Positions 16,740 to 25,226 of a stretch of DNA of 64,000 bases are shown piece by piece. The notes beneath the pieces were generated by a model. That model worked only from the letters and a program-made list of their open reading frames with translations, was not told where the DNA came from and did not search any database. Within the stretch, counting starts at the first letter, position 1. Every line of letters starts with the position of its first letter. A program made the position numbers and the translations under genes. Source of the DNA: Kribbella sindirgiensis. Its GTDB lineage: Bacteria > Actinomycetota > Actinomycetes > Propionibacteriales > Kribbellaceae. The stretch is from positions 62,001 through 126,000 of the forward strand of contig NZ_SJKA01000004.1 in the NCBI RefSeq assembly GCF_004331435.1. The letters are read 5' to 3'.

Positions 16740-17859
16740 GCCGCTCGACCCATCCCGCCACGATCGGCAACCGCGAATCCCGCAGTACGGCGGTGAACGC
16801 GAACGGCCGGTCGAACGTGAGCTCCAGGCGACGCTCCTGCCGGGTGACCATCGCGGCCCGGGTCATCGCGATCGCGGTCACCGCAGCGGCCTCGAACCCG
16901 GTCGCGAAGAACCGCGCGAGCACCTTCTGCTTCGCCTGCCCGACCTGGAGCGGCGTTGGGCTGAGCGCACTGAAGTGCCCGCGTGCGCCCGGATCCGACG
17001 TGACCGCGGCCAGTCCGAACAGCTGAGGATCCGCGAGCAGATCGTGCTCGACCTCGATGCTGAACGACGGCAGCGACACCTTCAGATCCGGCCGCGACGC
17101 CGTGTTCCGCCCGATCGACAGCCCCGGCCCGGGCTCGTCCTCGGTTATGAGCTGACTTCCCGGTACGCCGTCGTTCGGCCGGGCGGCCGCCTTGAGCAGC
17201 GCCGGAAGGGCATCGTCGCCGATCCCCAGCAGTACGTCGACGTCCGCGTCGCCGCGCACCGTGACCACGGTCAGGTCGTCGTACCGGCGGACCGTGTCCA
17301 GGTCGAAGTCCGTGCGCTCGAGCCAGTGCCACGAACCCGCCCACGGGCCTTTGCCGACCCGACGGACCTGTTCGGTGAACGGGCGGACCCAGGTGGTTCG
17401 CAGGAGCAACGCCGAGGCGAGGACCAGCATCACGTCGGCGTCGAGGTTGAGGGGCATCTCGCGGATCAGGTCGTCGGTGTGTTCGGCGGCCCAGGCGTCG
17501 AGTTTCGCCTTGTCCACGGCCGGGTTGCCGGTCAGCAGGCCGACGAGCGGCGCGGGCATCACACTGTCGAACGACTCGGCGAGCTTGAGCTGCTCGCTGA
17601 CCCACACGCCGAGCGCGGCGTTCAGGTCGGCGGAGGCTTCGATCGCCTCGATCAGGCGGATCGCGTCGGTCGACCCGGTGGCCGGATCCACCCCGGCGGC
17701 CGCGGCGAGTTCGGCGCGGCCGGGCTCGTCCGCGCCGGTCGCGAGGATCGCGAGCAGCGGCCAGAGACCGAGCCCGGCGACCACGGTGTTCTCCGCCGGA
17801 AGCGTCCGGGCCCAGCGGGTGGTGAGGTCGGTGACTGCGCGCACCACGTCGGCATCCAT
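16720..17859 (-). CDS. serpin-like protein 1
   Basis: A 379-residue protein with a serpin layout. LDAWAAEHTDDLIREMP and VLASALLLRTTWVRPF correspond to the serpin breach and strand-3A segments. GFEAAAVTAIAM matches the reactive-centre hinge (normally GTEAAAATA). RPFAFTAVLRDSRLPIVAGW matches the C-terminal F-x-F...G-x-V segment. P14 is Phe instead of Thr/Ser, which may weaken loop insertion. No signal peptide is visible, so it is probably cytoplasmic. I chose the ATG at 17859, which GAGGG precedes; the frame is open to 17880. A paralogue lies at 19653-20696. Confidence 0.75.
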   Translation of the reverse strand: MDADVVRAVTDLTTRWARTLPAENTVVAGLGLWPLLAILATGADEPGRAELAAAAGVDPATGSTDAIRLIEAIEASADLNAALGVWVSEQLKLAESFDSVMPAPLVGLLTGNPAVDKAKLDAWAAEHTDDLIREMPLNLDADVMLVLASALLLRTTWVRPFTEQVRRVGKGPWAGSWHWLERTDFDLDTVRRYDDLTVVTVRGDADVDVLLGIGDDALPALLKAAARPNDGVPGSQLITEDEPGPGLSIGRNTASRPDLKVSLPSFSIEVEHDLLADPQLFGLAAVTSDPGARGHFSALSPTPLQVGQAKQKVLARFFATGFEAAAVTAIAMTRAAMVTRQERRLELTFDRPFAFTAVLRDSRLPIVAGWVERPTEPGA

Positions 17860-17895
17860 ACCCTCAACACTGCCACACACCAGTATTTGCCGGAA

Positions 17896-17910
17896 TGACG
17901 CTGATTTTCA
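17896..17910. promoter_or_regulatory. possible Zur-type box
   Basis: TGACGCTGATTTTCA, read on the minus strand as TGAAAATCAGCGTCA, resembles the actinobacterial Zur consensus (TGAAAATnATTTTCA-like). One half-site is nearly perfect and the other is degenerate. It lies in the divergent region between serpin-like gene 1 and the permease gene. Permease/TIGR03943 pairs are Zur targets in other bacteria, which supports the reading. Confidence 0.4.
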
Positions 17911-17959
17911 TTTCAAGGGCGCGGTGGGTGGTCGTCCGGGCGCACTCTGTTGTGTCAGG

Positions 17960-18979
17960 ATGCGCACCGTGAGTACGCCAACCGAGGTCGAGGAATTGCC
18001 CGAGACGACGGAGAAAGAGCCGTCCGGGTCCTCGATCGCGTTCACCGCGACGCTCGTGCTGCTGGTCGGACTCGCGCTGTTCGGGCGACGGCTGTTCAAC
18101 GCGTGGTTCACCGACGACGGGATCCGGACCTGGGCGACCATGTTCGTCGGCGTGACCGTGCAGGCGCTGCCGTTCCTCGTGCTCGGCGTACTGCTCTCGG
18201 CCGCCCTCACCGCCTTCGTCCCGGCCTCCTTCTTCGCGAAGGCGCTCCCGAAGCATCCCGCTCTCGCCGTACCGGTGGCCAGCGCGTCCGGAGTCGTGCT
18301 CCCGGGCTGCGAGTGCGCGTCGGTGCCGGTGTCGGCGGCGTTGATGAACCGCGGCGTCACCCCGGCCGCGGCGATCGCGTTCCTGCTGTCCGCGCCGGCG
18401 ATCAACCCGGTCGTGCTGGCGTCGACCGCGGTGGCGTTCCCGGGGCAGCCGAAGGTGGTGGTCGCTCGTGCGGTGACCTCGCTCGCGGTGTCGATGATCC
18501 TCGGCTGGTTGTGGTTGCTGACCGGCAAGGGCGGGTCGTGGCTGAAGATGCCGAAGAACCGGCACGCGCACGACGACGGCAAGTTCGAGGTGTTCCGGTC
18601 CGCGATGCTGCACGACTTCCTGCACGCCGGCGGGTTCCTGGTGGTCGGCGCGGCCGCCGCGGCCACGCTGAACGTCGTCGTCCCGCGGGCCTGGCTCGAC
18701 CACGTCGCGGGGAACCTCCTGCTGTCGGTGCTGATCCTGGGCCTGCTCGCCGTGCTGCTGGCGATCTGTTCCGAGGCGGATGCGTTCGTGGCGGCCAGCC
18801 TGACCCAGTTCTCGCTGACGGCGCGGCTCGCGTTCATGGTGGTCGGCCCGATCGTCGACGTGAAGCTGATCGCCCTGCAGACCGGAACCTTCGGCCCGAA
18901 GTTCGCCGTCCGGTTCGCCCCGGCCACCTTCGTGGTCGCCCTCCTGGCCAGTCTTCTCGTGGGGTGGTGGTTGTTGTGA
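17960..18979 (+). CDS. permease, DUF318/ArsP_1 (YcgR-like) family
   Basis: A 339-residue integral membrane protein with about eight helices. The family motif LPGCECASVPVSAALMNRGV and SAPAINPVVLAST is present, and a second half-repeat has CSEADAFVAASL. Starts are possible at ATG 17960 or GTG 17969; AGGA sits 8 nt before the latter. It overlaps the next gene by GTGA. Such permeases paired with TIGR03943 proteins are linked to zinc or other metal homeostasis in B. subtilis (ycgR-ycgQ); the substrate here is inferred. Confidence 0.88.
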   Translation: MRTVSTPTEVEELPETTEKEPSGSSIAFTATLVLLVGLALFGRRLFNAWFTDDGIRTWATMFVGVTVQALPFLVLGVLLSAALTAFVPASFFAKALPKHPALAVPVASASGVVLPGCECASVPVSAALMNRGVTPAAAIAFLLSAPAINPVVLASTAVAFPGQPKVVVARAVTSLAVSMILGWLWLLTGKGGSWLKMPKNRHAHDDGKFEVFRSAMLHDFLHAGGFLVVGAAAAATLNVVVPRAWLDHVAGNLLLSVLILGLLAVLLAICSEADAFVAASLTQFSLTARLAFMVVGPIVDVKLIALQTGTFGPKFAVRFAPATFVVALLASLLVGWWLL

Positions 18980-19662
18980 AGCGCAACGTCGCCGGGTTGG
19001 TGATCGTGTTCGTCGGGGCTGCGATGGTGCAGCTTGCGACGTCCGGGACGTACTTGCGGTACGTGAAGCCCGGGATGCGGTGGATGCTGCTCGCGGCCGG
19101 GATCGTGCTGGTCGCGCTCGCGGTGACCGACGTACTCGTCAAGTCCCGGCAGGACCATGGGCACGGCTTGCCGCGGGCCGCCTGGCTGCTGCTGGTACCG
19201 ATCTTCGCGTTGCTCGTCGTGGATCCGCCCGCGCTCGGCGCGGATGCCGCGCAACGGCAGTCACCGGTCGCCGCGAAGCCGGCGAAACCGGTCGAGCCGC
19301 AAGGGAACGCGTACTGGGGCGACGAGTCGCACGGCCCGCGGCCCATTACGGTCCGCGACTACTCGGTCTGGGCGGTGTGGGAGAAGGACACGATGCAGGG
19401 CCGGTCGTTCCAGCTGACCGGTTTCGTCACCCCGGCGAAGAACGGCGTCTGGTACGTGACCCGCATCGGCCTGACCTGTTGTGTCGCGGACGGTACGGCG
19501 TTCATGGTCGAGGCCCGCGGCCAGGCCGCGCCGCCGAAGAACCAATGGATCACGGTGACCGGCAAGTGGGCCGAGCCGACCAAACGCGCCGACGGCGACG
19601 TCGCCGCGCTCACGGTCGACACGGTCAAGCCGGTGGCCGCACCGGCCAACCCTTACGAGTAA
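18976..19662 (+). CDS. TIGR03943 family membrane protein (YcgQ-like)
   Basis: A 228-residue protein. Two N-terminal helices (VAGLVIVFVGAAMVQLA and MLLAAGIVLVALAVTDV) are followed by a third near residue 75. A C-terminal extracytoplasmic OB-like domain carries the conserved Cys pair in RIGLTCCVADGTAFMVEA. The GTG start at 18976 overlaps the permease stop (GTGA). It is the partner of the permease, presumably in metal handling at the membrane. Confidence 0.87.
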   Translation: MKRNVAGLVIVFVGAAMVQLATSGTYLRYVKPGMRWMLLAAGIVLVALAVTDVLVKSRQDHGHGLPRAAWLLLVPIFALLVVDPPALGADAAQRQSPVAAKPAKPVEPQGNAYWGDESHGPRPITVRDYSVWAVWEKDTMQGRSFQLTGFVTPAKNGVWYVTRIGLTCCVADGTAFMVEARGQAAPPKNQWITVTGKWAEPTKRADGDVAALTVDTVKPVAAPANPYE

Positions 19663-20696
19663 TTCAGCCAGCCGGCGACGACGGGCACTCCGGTCTGGCG
19701 GTGTACGGCGATGAAGCCGAAGGACCGCTCGAGGTTCACGTAGAGCGCCTTCGCGCCCAACGCCGCGCCCGCGGCCATCGCCATCGCGGTGACCGCGGCC
19801 GCTTCGAAGCCGGTCGCCGAGAACCGCGCCATCACGGCCTGCCGCGCCTGCCCGATCGCCAACGGCTGCGGGCTCAGCCCCGGGAAGTGCCCGCTGCTCG
19901 CGTCCGACGCGGACGTCAGCCCGAACACCTCGGGATGCTCCAGCAGGTCATGCTCCGCCTCGATCTCGAAGTACGGCATCGACAGCGCGACCGTCGGCTG
20001 CATGGAGTCGATCACCTGTACACCAGGCGCCGACCGCTCCGCCGCGAGCAGCTCGGACCCGCTGACCCCGTCCCCGTCGAGCTCCAACGCAGCGGACAGC
20101 ACGGCCGCACGACCACCGTCACCAACCACCAGCCGTACGTCGAACTCGCCGGTCCCCCGCACCGTCACCACGGTCAACGGCCCCGCCGCACTGTCGTACA
20201 CCTGCAAGCTGTCGAGGTCGGTGTCCGCTCGGCTCAACCACCGCCGATCGTTCCGCGGGTACTCCTCGAACGGCAGTGCCCACTCCGTCTTCAGCACCAG
20301 CGCCGACGCGAGCACCAGCAACACCTCAGGCGTGAGCTGCACCGGCATCCGCTGCAGCAGCCCGTCCGTCTGCTCGACCACCCACGCATCGAGCGCGGCG
20401 CGATCGGTCAACGTCCCACGGACCTCCGGCGGCAGGAAGCGATCCACACCCGGCTGCAGCTCGATCTCCGGTCGCGTCCACAGTCCCAACGCCATCCGTA
20501 GTTCGGGCGCCTGCAGCAGGCCGCCGTACCGTCCGCCCGCGGCCTCGGCCAGCTCGGTGTGAGCGGGCTCGTCCGCGACCTCGGCCAGCATCGCGAGCAG
20601 CGGCTGGACGCCGAGACCGGAGATCACGGTGCTGTCCTCGCCGGGCAGTTCGGCGATCCATCGCGCAGTCAGCCGAGCGACTTGAGATGCGTCCAC
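19653..20696 (-). CDS. serpin-like protein 2
   Basis: A 347-residue paralogue of the 16720-17859 gene. Shared segments include DAWVVEQTDGLLQRMP, LVLASALVLKTEWALPF, the hinge GFEAAAVTAMAM, and SFGFIAVHRQTGVPVVAGW. It is about 30 residues shorter, mostly in the first half. The predicted loop after the hinge is Ala/Gly rich. It overlaps the TIGR03943 gene by 10 nt. Likely a protease inhibitor or a non-inhibitory derivative; the target is unknown. Confidence 0.74.
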   Translation of the reverse strand: MDASQVARLTARWIAELPGEDSTVISGLGVQPLLAMLAEVADEPAHTELAEAAGGRYGGLLQAPELRMALGLWTRPEIELQPGVDRFLPPEVRGTLTDRAALDAWVVEQTDGLLQRMPVQLTPEVLLVLASALVLKTEWALPFEEYPRNDRRWLSRADTDLDSLQVYDSAAGPLTVVTVRGTGEFDVRLVVGDGGRAAVLSAALELDGDGVSGSELLAAERSAPGVQVIDSMQPTVALSMPYFEIEAEHDLLEHPEVFGLTSASDASSGHFPGLSPQPLAIGQARQAVMARFSATGFEAAAVTAMAMAAGAALGAKALYVNLERSFGFIAVHRQTGVPVVAGWLNYS

Positions 20697-20723
20697 TCAC
20701 ACATCCTGTCGCATCACCGTTTC

Positions 20724-21404
20724 ATGCGCATGAAGCGCACAGTCGAGCCCAAGGTCCTGTACTTCGGTACGCCGGTCGTCCTGATCAGCTCCGCCAACCC
20801 CGACGGCACCACGAACCTCGCCCCGATGTCGTCCGCCTGGTGGCTCGGATACACCGCGATGCTCGGGATGGCGACGAGCTCGCAGACCGTGAAGAACCTC
20901 CGCGAGCGGCCGGAGCTCGTGCTGAACCTGGTCGAGCCGGACATGGTCGCGGCCCTCGACCGGATCGCGCTGCTGACCGGGTCGGAGGAGATGTCGGAGT
21001 CGAAGCGGGCGCGCGGGTACCGGTACGTGCCGGACAAGTTCGCCGCCGGCGGTCTGACCCGCGAACCGAGTGAACTGTCCGGCCCGGATTCCGTCCAGGA
21101 GAGCCCGATCAACCTCGAGGGCCGGATCGAGACGATCCGCGAGATCGGCGGGCCCGATTCGCATCTGTGCGCCTTGGAGATGAAGGTCGAGCGGGTCCGG
21201 GTTCGCGAGAACCTGCTGATGAGCAACGACCGCTACATCGACCCGCTGCGCTGGGACCCGCTGATCATGAAGTTCACCGAGTACTTCGCGGGCGGCGCTC
21301 CGGCGTACCCCTCGTCACTGGCGCGCGGGTGGCAGATGCCGCCGCTCACGCAGCTGCCTTCATCAGCTCACGGGTCTCCGTCGGTCGCGGGCTCCGGCGC
21401 CTGA
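20724..21404 (+). CDS. flavin reductase family protein
   Basis: A 226-residue FMN-binding split-barrel protein. KVLYFGTPVVLISSANPDGT followed by NLAPMSSAWWLGYTAMLGMA and SQTVKNLRERPELVLNL is the flavin reductase / flavoredoxin pattern. Start options are ATG 20724 (MRMKRT) or ATG 20730. The 3' end overlaps the EamA gene by 59 nt. The electron partner is unknown. Confidence 0.87.
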   Translation: MRMKRTVEPKVLYFGTPVVLISSANPDGTTNLAPMSSAWWLGYTAMLGMATSSQTVKNLRERPELVLNLVEPDMVAALDRIALLTGSEEMSESKRARGYRYVPDKFAAGGLTREPSELSGPDSVQESPINLEGRIETIREIGGPDSHLCALEMKVERVRVRENLLMSNDRYIDPLRWDPLIMKFTEYFAGGAPAYPSSLARGWQMPPLTQLPSSAHGSPSVAGSGA

Positions 21405-22245
21405 TGATCGTGCAGGCCATGCCGCCGATCACCAGCACCGCCGCGATCGCCTGCTGTGGTCCGACGGCCTCACCGCGCAGGACCCACGCGGCGGACATCC
21501 CGACGACCGGGACCAGCAGCGAGAACGGTGCGACCGTGCTGGCGTCGTACTGCCGGAGCAGGTAACCCCAGACGCCGAACCCGAACAGGGTCGCGCCGAA
21601 GGCGAGGTACGCGATCGCGCCGATGCCGCTCAGGTCGATCGCCCGGATCGCGTCGACGTCCGTCGTCGGCCCCTCGGTGAGCAGCGAGAGGAACAGGAGG
21701 GGTACGACGGCGACCGCGCTGGCCCAGACCATGAAGCGCAGCGTGTCCGGCGGCTTCGCGTACCGGGTGATCAGGTTGGCCACACCCCAGAACGCGGCCG
21801 CGACGATCACCAGCACCAGCGCGCCCAGCGGCGCCGACAGCTTGCGGTCGAGGACGATCAGCACGATCCCGACACACGCGATGACGATGCCGGCGAGCTG
21901 CGCGGGCCGCGGCCGCTCCCGCAGTACGGCGATCGCGAACAGGACCGTGAAGATCACCTGACTCTGCAGCACGAGCGACGACAACCCGGCAGGTACGCCG
22001 TGATCCATCGCGATGAACAGCAGCCCGAACTTCGCGACCCCGAGTGCGAGCCCGACGCCCACGACGTACCGCCAGGCGACACGTGGCGGGCCGAGCAGGA
22101 AGATCGCGGGGACGGCCGCGAAGAAGAAGCGCAGCGCGGACAGCAGGAGTGGCGGCATTCCTTCGAGGCCGACCTCGATCACGACGAAGTTGATGCCCCA
22201 GACAACGACGACGGCGAGGGCGAGGAGCAGGTCACGAGGCTTCAT
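21346..22245 (-). CDS. EamA/DMT family transporter
   Basis: A 299-residue permease with ten predicted helices in two EamA repeats. The first begins LLLALAVVVVWGINFVVIEV and the second begins near GALVLVIVAAAFWGVANLI. The frame extends to 22320, but the ATG at 22245 (MKPRDLLL) gives the family start and leaves a 73-nt divergent promoter region with the LysR gene. It probably exports an amino acid or other metabolite under control of that LysR regulator. Confidence 0.92.
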   Translation of the reverse strand: MKPRDLLLALAVVVVWGINFVVIEVGLEGMPPLLLSALRFFFAAVPAIFLLGPPRVAWRYVVGVGLALGVAKFGLLFIAMDHGVPAGLSSLVLQSQVIFTVLFAIAVLRERPRPAQLAGIVIACVGIVLIVLDRKLSAPLGALVLVIVAAAFWGVANLITRYAKPPDTLRFMVWASAVAVVPLLFLSLLTEGPTTDVDAIRAIDLSGIGAIAYLAFGATLFGFGVWGYLLRQYDASTVAPFSLLVPVVGMSAAWVLRGEAVGPQQAIAAVLVIGGMACTIIRRRSPRPTETRELMKAAA

Positions 22246-22318
22246 ACGGTCCAGTGTTGGCGAGAGTACACTTAAGGACCAGCACCGATTGCTACCGCTA
22301 ACGATGTAGGAGTGCTTC

Positions 22319-23227
22319 ATGATTGATCTCGGACGACTCCGGGCACTGCACGCGGTGGCGCTCTACGGATCGGTCAATCGGGCAGCCGAGGTGCTCGGGT
22401 ACACGCCGTCCGCAGTGTCGCAGCAACTGGCGAAGCTGGAGCGGGAAACCAGGACGACCCTGATCGAGCGGCAGGGGCGCGGGATCGTGCTGACGGACGC
22501 AGCCCAGCAGTTGGCGTCGACGGCGGCGCGGATTCTCGAGCTGGTCGAGGACGCCGAGCTGACACTGGAAGAGCAACGCGGTCAGGCGATCGGGACGCTC
22601 AGCATCGCCGCGTTCCCGACCGCGGCACGCGGGCTGTTGCCGCCCGCTCTCGCGCGCTTGGTCGACGAGCACGATCGGCTGGACGTCCGGGTCGTCGAGA
22701 CGGACCCGTTCGAGGCGGTGGCCGCCGTCAACCGCGGCGAGATCGACATCGCGATCGTCCACGACTGGCACAACACCCCACTCGGTCTGCCCGAGGGGTT
22801 GTCGCGGGTGAAGCTCGGCTCCGATCCCGCCGACGTACTGGTGCCGGCGACGCATCGCCTGGCAGGCAAGGAGTTCGTCCGCGCGGAGGACCTGGTCGGC
22901 GAGCGGTGGATCTGCCAGCCGGTCGGGTCGATCTGCCACGAGTGGCTGATCCGGACGATGCGCCGTGCCGGCGTCGAGCCGGAGGTCGCGTACTCCGTCG
23001 CGGAGTACCAGACCCAGCTCGCGATGCTCGCCCGCGGCCTGGGCATCGGGCTGCTCCCCCGACTCGGCCGCGGACCGGTCCCCGGCGGCGTTGTCGTCGT
23101 ACCGCTGCAGCCTGCGCCGAGCCGCCGCCTGTACGCCGTCTGGCGCACGACCACGTCCCGTCGGCCGGCCATCACCGTCACGCTCGCGACCCTGAAGGCA
23201 GCCTGGCCCTCACGCGATACCGCCTGA
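22319..23227 (+). CDS. LysR family transcriptional regulator
   Basis: A 302-residue regulator. The winged HTH is in LGRLRALHAVALYGSVNRAA and LGYTPSAVSQQLAKLE, and the periplasmic-binding-like effector domain follows. The ATG at 22319 is preceded by GTAGGAG. It is divergent from the EamA exporter, the usual arrangement for regulator and target. Confidence 0.92.
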   Translation: MIDLGRLRALHAVALYGSVNRAAEVLGYTPSAVSQQLAKLERETRTTLIERQGRGIVLTDAAQQLASTAARILELVEDAELTLEEQRGQAIGTLSIAAFPTAARGLLPPALARLVDEHDRLDVRVVETDPFEAVAAVNRGEIDIAIVHDWHNTPLGLPEGLSRVKLGSDPADVLVPATHRLAGKEFVRAEDLVGERWICQPVGSICHEWLIRTMRRAGVEPEVAYSVAEYQTQLAMLARGLGIGLLPRLGRGPVPGGVVVVPLQPAPSRRLYAVWRTTTSRRPAITVTLATLKAAWPSRDTA

Positions 23228-23254
23228 TCACTATTGATCACCTTGCGCGACCAA

Positions 23255-23284
23255 TTGACAGCGTTCCGCGCCTGCCGTTAGGTT
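23255..23284 (+). promoter_or_regulatory. candidate sigma-70-type promoter of the GH5 gene
   Basis: TTGACA (23255-23260) and TAGGTT (23279-23284) are spaced by 18 nt and lie 65 nt upstream of the GH5 start. The match to the housekeeping actinobacterial promoter is good. The adjacent palindrome at 23295-23313 would sit just downstream of the transcription start. Confidence 0.55.
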
Positions 23285-23294
23285 CGACGGAACT

Positions 23295-23313
23295 ATTAGG
23301 AAACCTTCCTAAT
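23295..23313. promoter_or_regulatory. 19-bp palindromic operator upstream of the GH5 gene
   Basis: ATTAGGAA-ACC-TTCCTAAT has perfect 8-bp arms around 3 nt. It lies between the predicted promoter and the start codon of the secreted cellulase-like gene, which suits a repressor site. Palindromes of similar sequence occur before secreted glycoside hydrolases of streptomycetes; I cannot name the regulator with certainty. Confidence 0.65.
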
Positions 23314-23348
23314 CATCATCCTCCCCGACGCCCCCTCGGAGGAAGTTC

Positions 23349-25226
23349 ATGATCCACTCTCTCGTGGCCGGCGTACTGCTGGCCGCATCAACCCTCGTAC
23401 CTGCGAGTGCTCAGGCCGACGACACCCCGGTCGGCCGCAACGGGCAGTTGCATGTCTGCGGCACCAAGCTCTGCAACGAGCGCAACGAACCCGTCCAGCT
23501 GCGCGGCATGAGCACCCACGGCCTGCAGTGGTACGCCAACTGCGTCAAGACCGCGTCCCTGGACGCGCTCGCGACCGACTGGAAGGCCGACATCCTGCGC
23601 ATCTCGATGTACGTGCAGGAGGACGGTTACGAGACCGACCCGGAGAAGTTCACCAACCTGGTGAACAACTACATCGAAGAGGCGACCCGGCGCGGCATGT
23701 ACGCGCTGGTCGACTGGCACCAACTCGACCCGGGCGACCCGAACGCGAACCTCGGACTGGCGAAGACATTCTTCACCGAGATCGCCGAACGGCACAAGGA
23801 CAAGAAGAACATCATCTACGACATCGCCAACGAGCCGAACGGCGTCAGCTGGGCCGGCATCAAGTCGTACGCCGAGCAGATGGTGCCGGTGATCCGGGCC
23901 AAGGACCCCGACGGCGTGATCTTCGTCGGCACCCACGGCTGGGCGTCGCTCGGCGTCTCCGACGGCGGCAGCGAGGCCGATGTCATCAACAACCCTGTGA
24001 ACGCGACGAACCTGATGTACACGTTCCACTTCTACGCCGCGTCGCACAAGCAGGAGTACTTCGACGCCCTGTCCCGCGCGGCGGACCGGATCCCGTTGTT
24101 CGTCACGGAGTTCGGCACCCAGACGTACACCGGTGACGGCGGCAACGACTTCACCTGGTCGCAGAAGTACCTGGACTTCCTGGAGAGCAAACAGATCGGC
24201 TGGACGAACTGGAACTTCTCCGACGACTTCCGCTCCGGCGCGGTCTTCAAGGAAGGCACCTGCGCCGGCAACGATTTCGCCGGTACGTCGGTACTCAAGC
24301 CGGCCGGTGTGTGGATCCGCGATCACATCCGCAACCGCACCGCCTCCACCGAAACCACCGAGGTCGGCACGTCCGCGGAGCTGACCGCCGCCCTGACCAA
24401 CGCCAAGCCCGGTGACACCATCAAGCTCGCCGACGGCACCTACACCGGCAACTTCAAGACCACGGTCGACGGCACGTCCTCGGCGCCGATCACGCTGACC
24501 GGCTCCGCGAACGCCGTACTGAAGGCCGGCGGCGGGTACGGCCTGCACCTGAACGGCGCGTCGTACTGGAACGTCCGCGGGATCACGGTGACCGGCGGGC
24601 AGAAGGGCATCATGATCGACAGCGCCACCCGCGTCACGATCGACGGCGTCACCGTGCACGGGCTGGACATGGAGGGCGTGCACTTCCGGAACAGCTCGAC
24701 GTACGGCGTGATCAAGAACTCGCGCATCTACGACACCGGCAACGACGGCCGCGGGATGGGCGAGGGCGTGTACGTCGGCAGCGCGGGCGGCACTTCGGAC
24801 AAGTCCGACCACGTGCAGATCCTCGGCAACACGATCGGCCCGGACGTCGGCGGCGAGGCGGTCGACCTCAAGGAGGGGACGACCGGCGGGCTCGTGTCCG
24901 GGAACAGCTTCGACGGGCGCGGCCTGACCGGCGCGAACTACGACGACAGCTGGATCGATGTCAAGGGCAACAACTACGTGATCGAGAACAACACCGGCAA
25001 GAACACCACGAACAACGGGTACGAGACGCACACCCAGCAGTCCGGCTGGGGGTGCGGAACGATGTTCCGTGGCAATGTTTCCGATCTTTCCGGCGCGACC
25101 GGAAGCGGGCGGTACGCGTTCAACATCACCAACTACAACGCCTCCAGCTGCAAGGTGACGATCGACCGCAGCAACACGATGACCGGCGGCAAGGCCCTCA
25201 CCAACCCAGGCATCCCGGTCACCTGA
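23349..25226 (+). CDS. secreted GH5 endoglucanase fused to a parallel beta-helix domain
   Basis: A 625-residue secreted protein. A signal peptide occupies residues 1-23 (cleavage near ASAQA). The GH5 domain covers about 30-330: acid/base Glu in YDIANEPNGVSW, nucleophile Glu in PLFVTEFGTQ, and the conserved HFYAA. The C-terminal 290 residues form a right-handed parallel beta-helix, beginning TSAELTAALTNAKPGDTIKL with repeating G-I-x-V and N-x-I/V steps, as in PL-type or PbH1 proteins. The ATG has GGAGGAAG at 4-5 nt. The GH5 part should cut beta-1,4-glucan or mannan. The helix may bind polysaccharide or be a second catalytic unit; no lyase residues are certain. Confidence 0.9.
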   Translation: MIHSLVAGVLLAASTLVPASAQADDTPVGRNGQLHVCGTKLCNERNEPVQLRGMSTHGLQWYANCVKTASLDALATDWKADILRISMYVQEDGYETDPEKFTNLVNNYIEEATRRGMYALVDWHQLDPGDPNANLGLAKTFFTEIAERHKDKKNIIYDIANEPNGVSWAGIKSYAEQMVPVIRAKDPDGVIFVGTHGWASLGVSDGGSEADVINNPVNATNLMYTFHFYAASHKQEYFDALSRAADRIPLFVTEFGTQTYTGDGGNDFTWSQKYLDFLESKQIGWTNWNFSDDFRSGAVFKEGTCAGNDFAGTSVLKPAGVWIRDHIRNRTASTETTEVGTSAELTAALTNAKPGDTIKLADGTYTGNFKTTVDGTSSAPITLTGSANAVLKAGGGYGLHLNGASYWNVRGITVTGGQKGIMIDSATRVTIDGVTVHGLDMEGVHFRNSSTYGVIKNSRIYDTGNDGRGMGEGVYVGSAGGTSDKSDHVQILGNTIGPDVGGEAVDLKEGTTGGLVSGNSFDGRGLTGANYDDSWIDVKGNNYVIENNTGKNTTNNGYETHTQQSGWGCGTMFRGNVSDLSGATGSGRYAFNITNYNASSCKVTIDRSNTMTGGKALTNPGIPVT

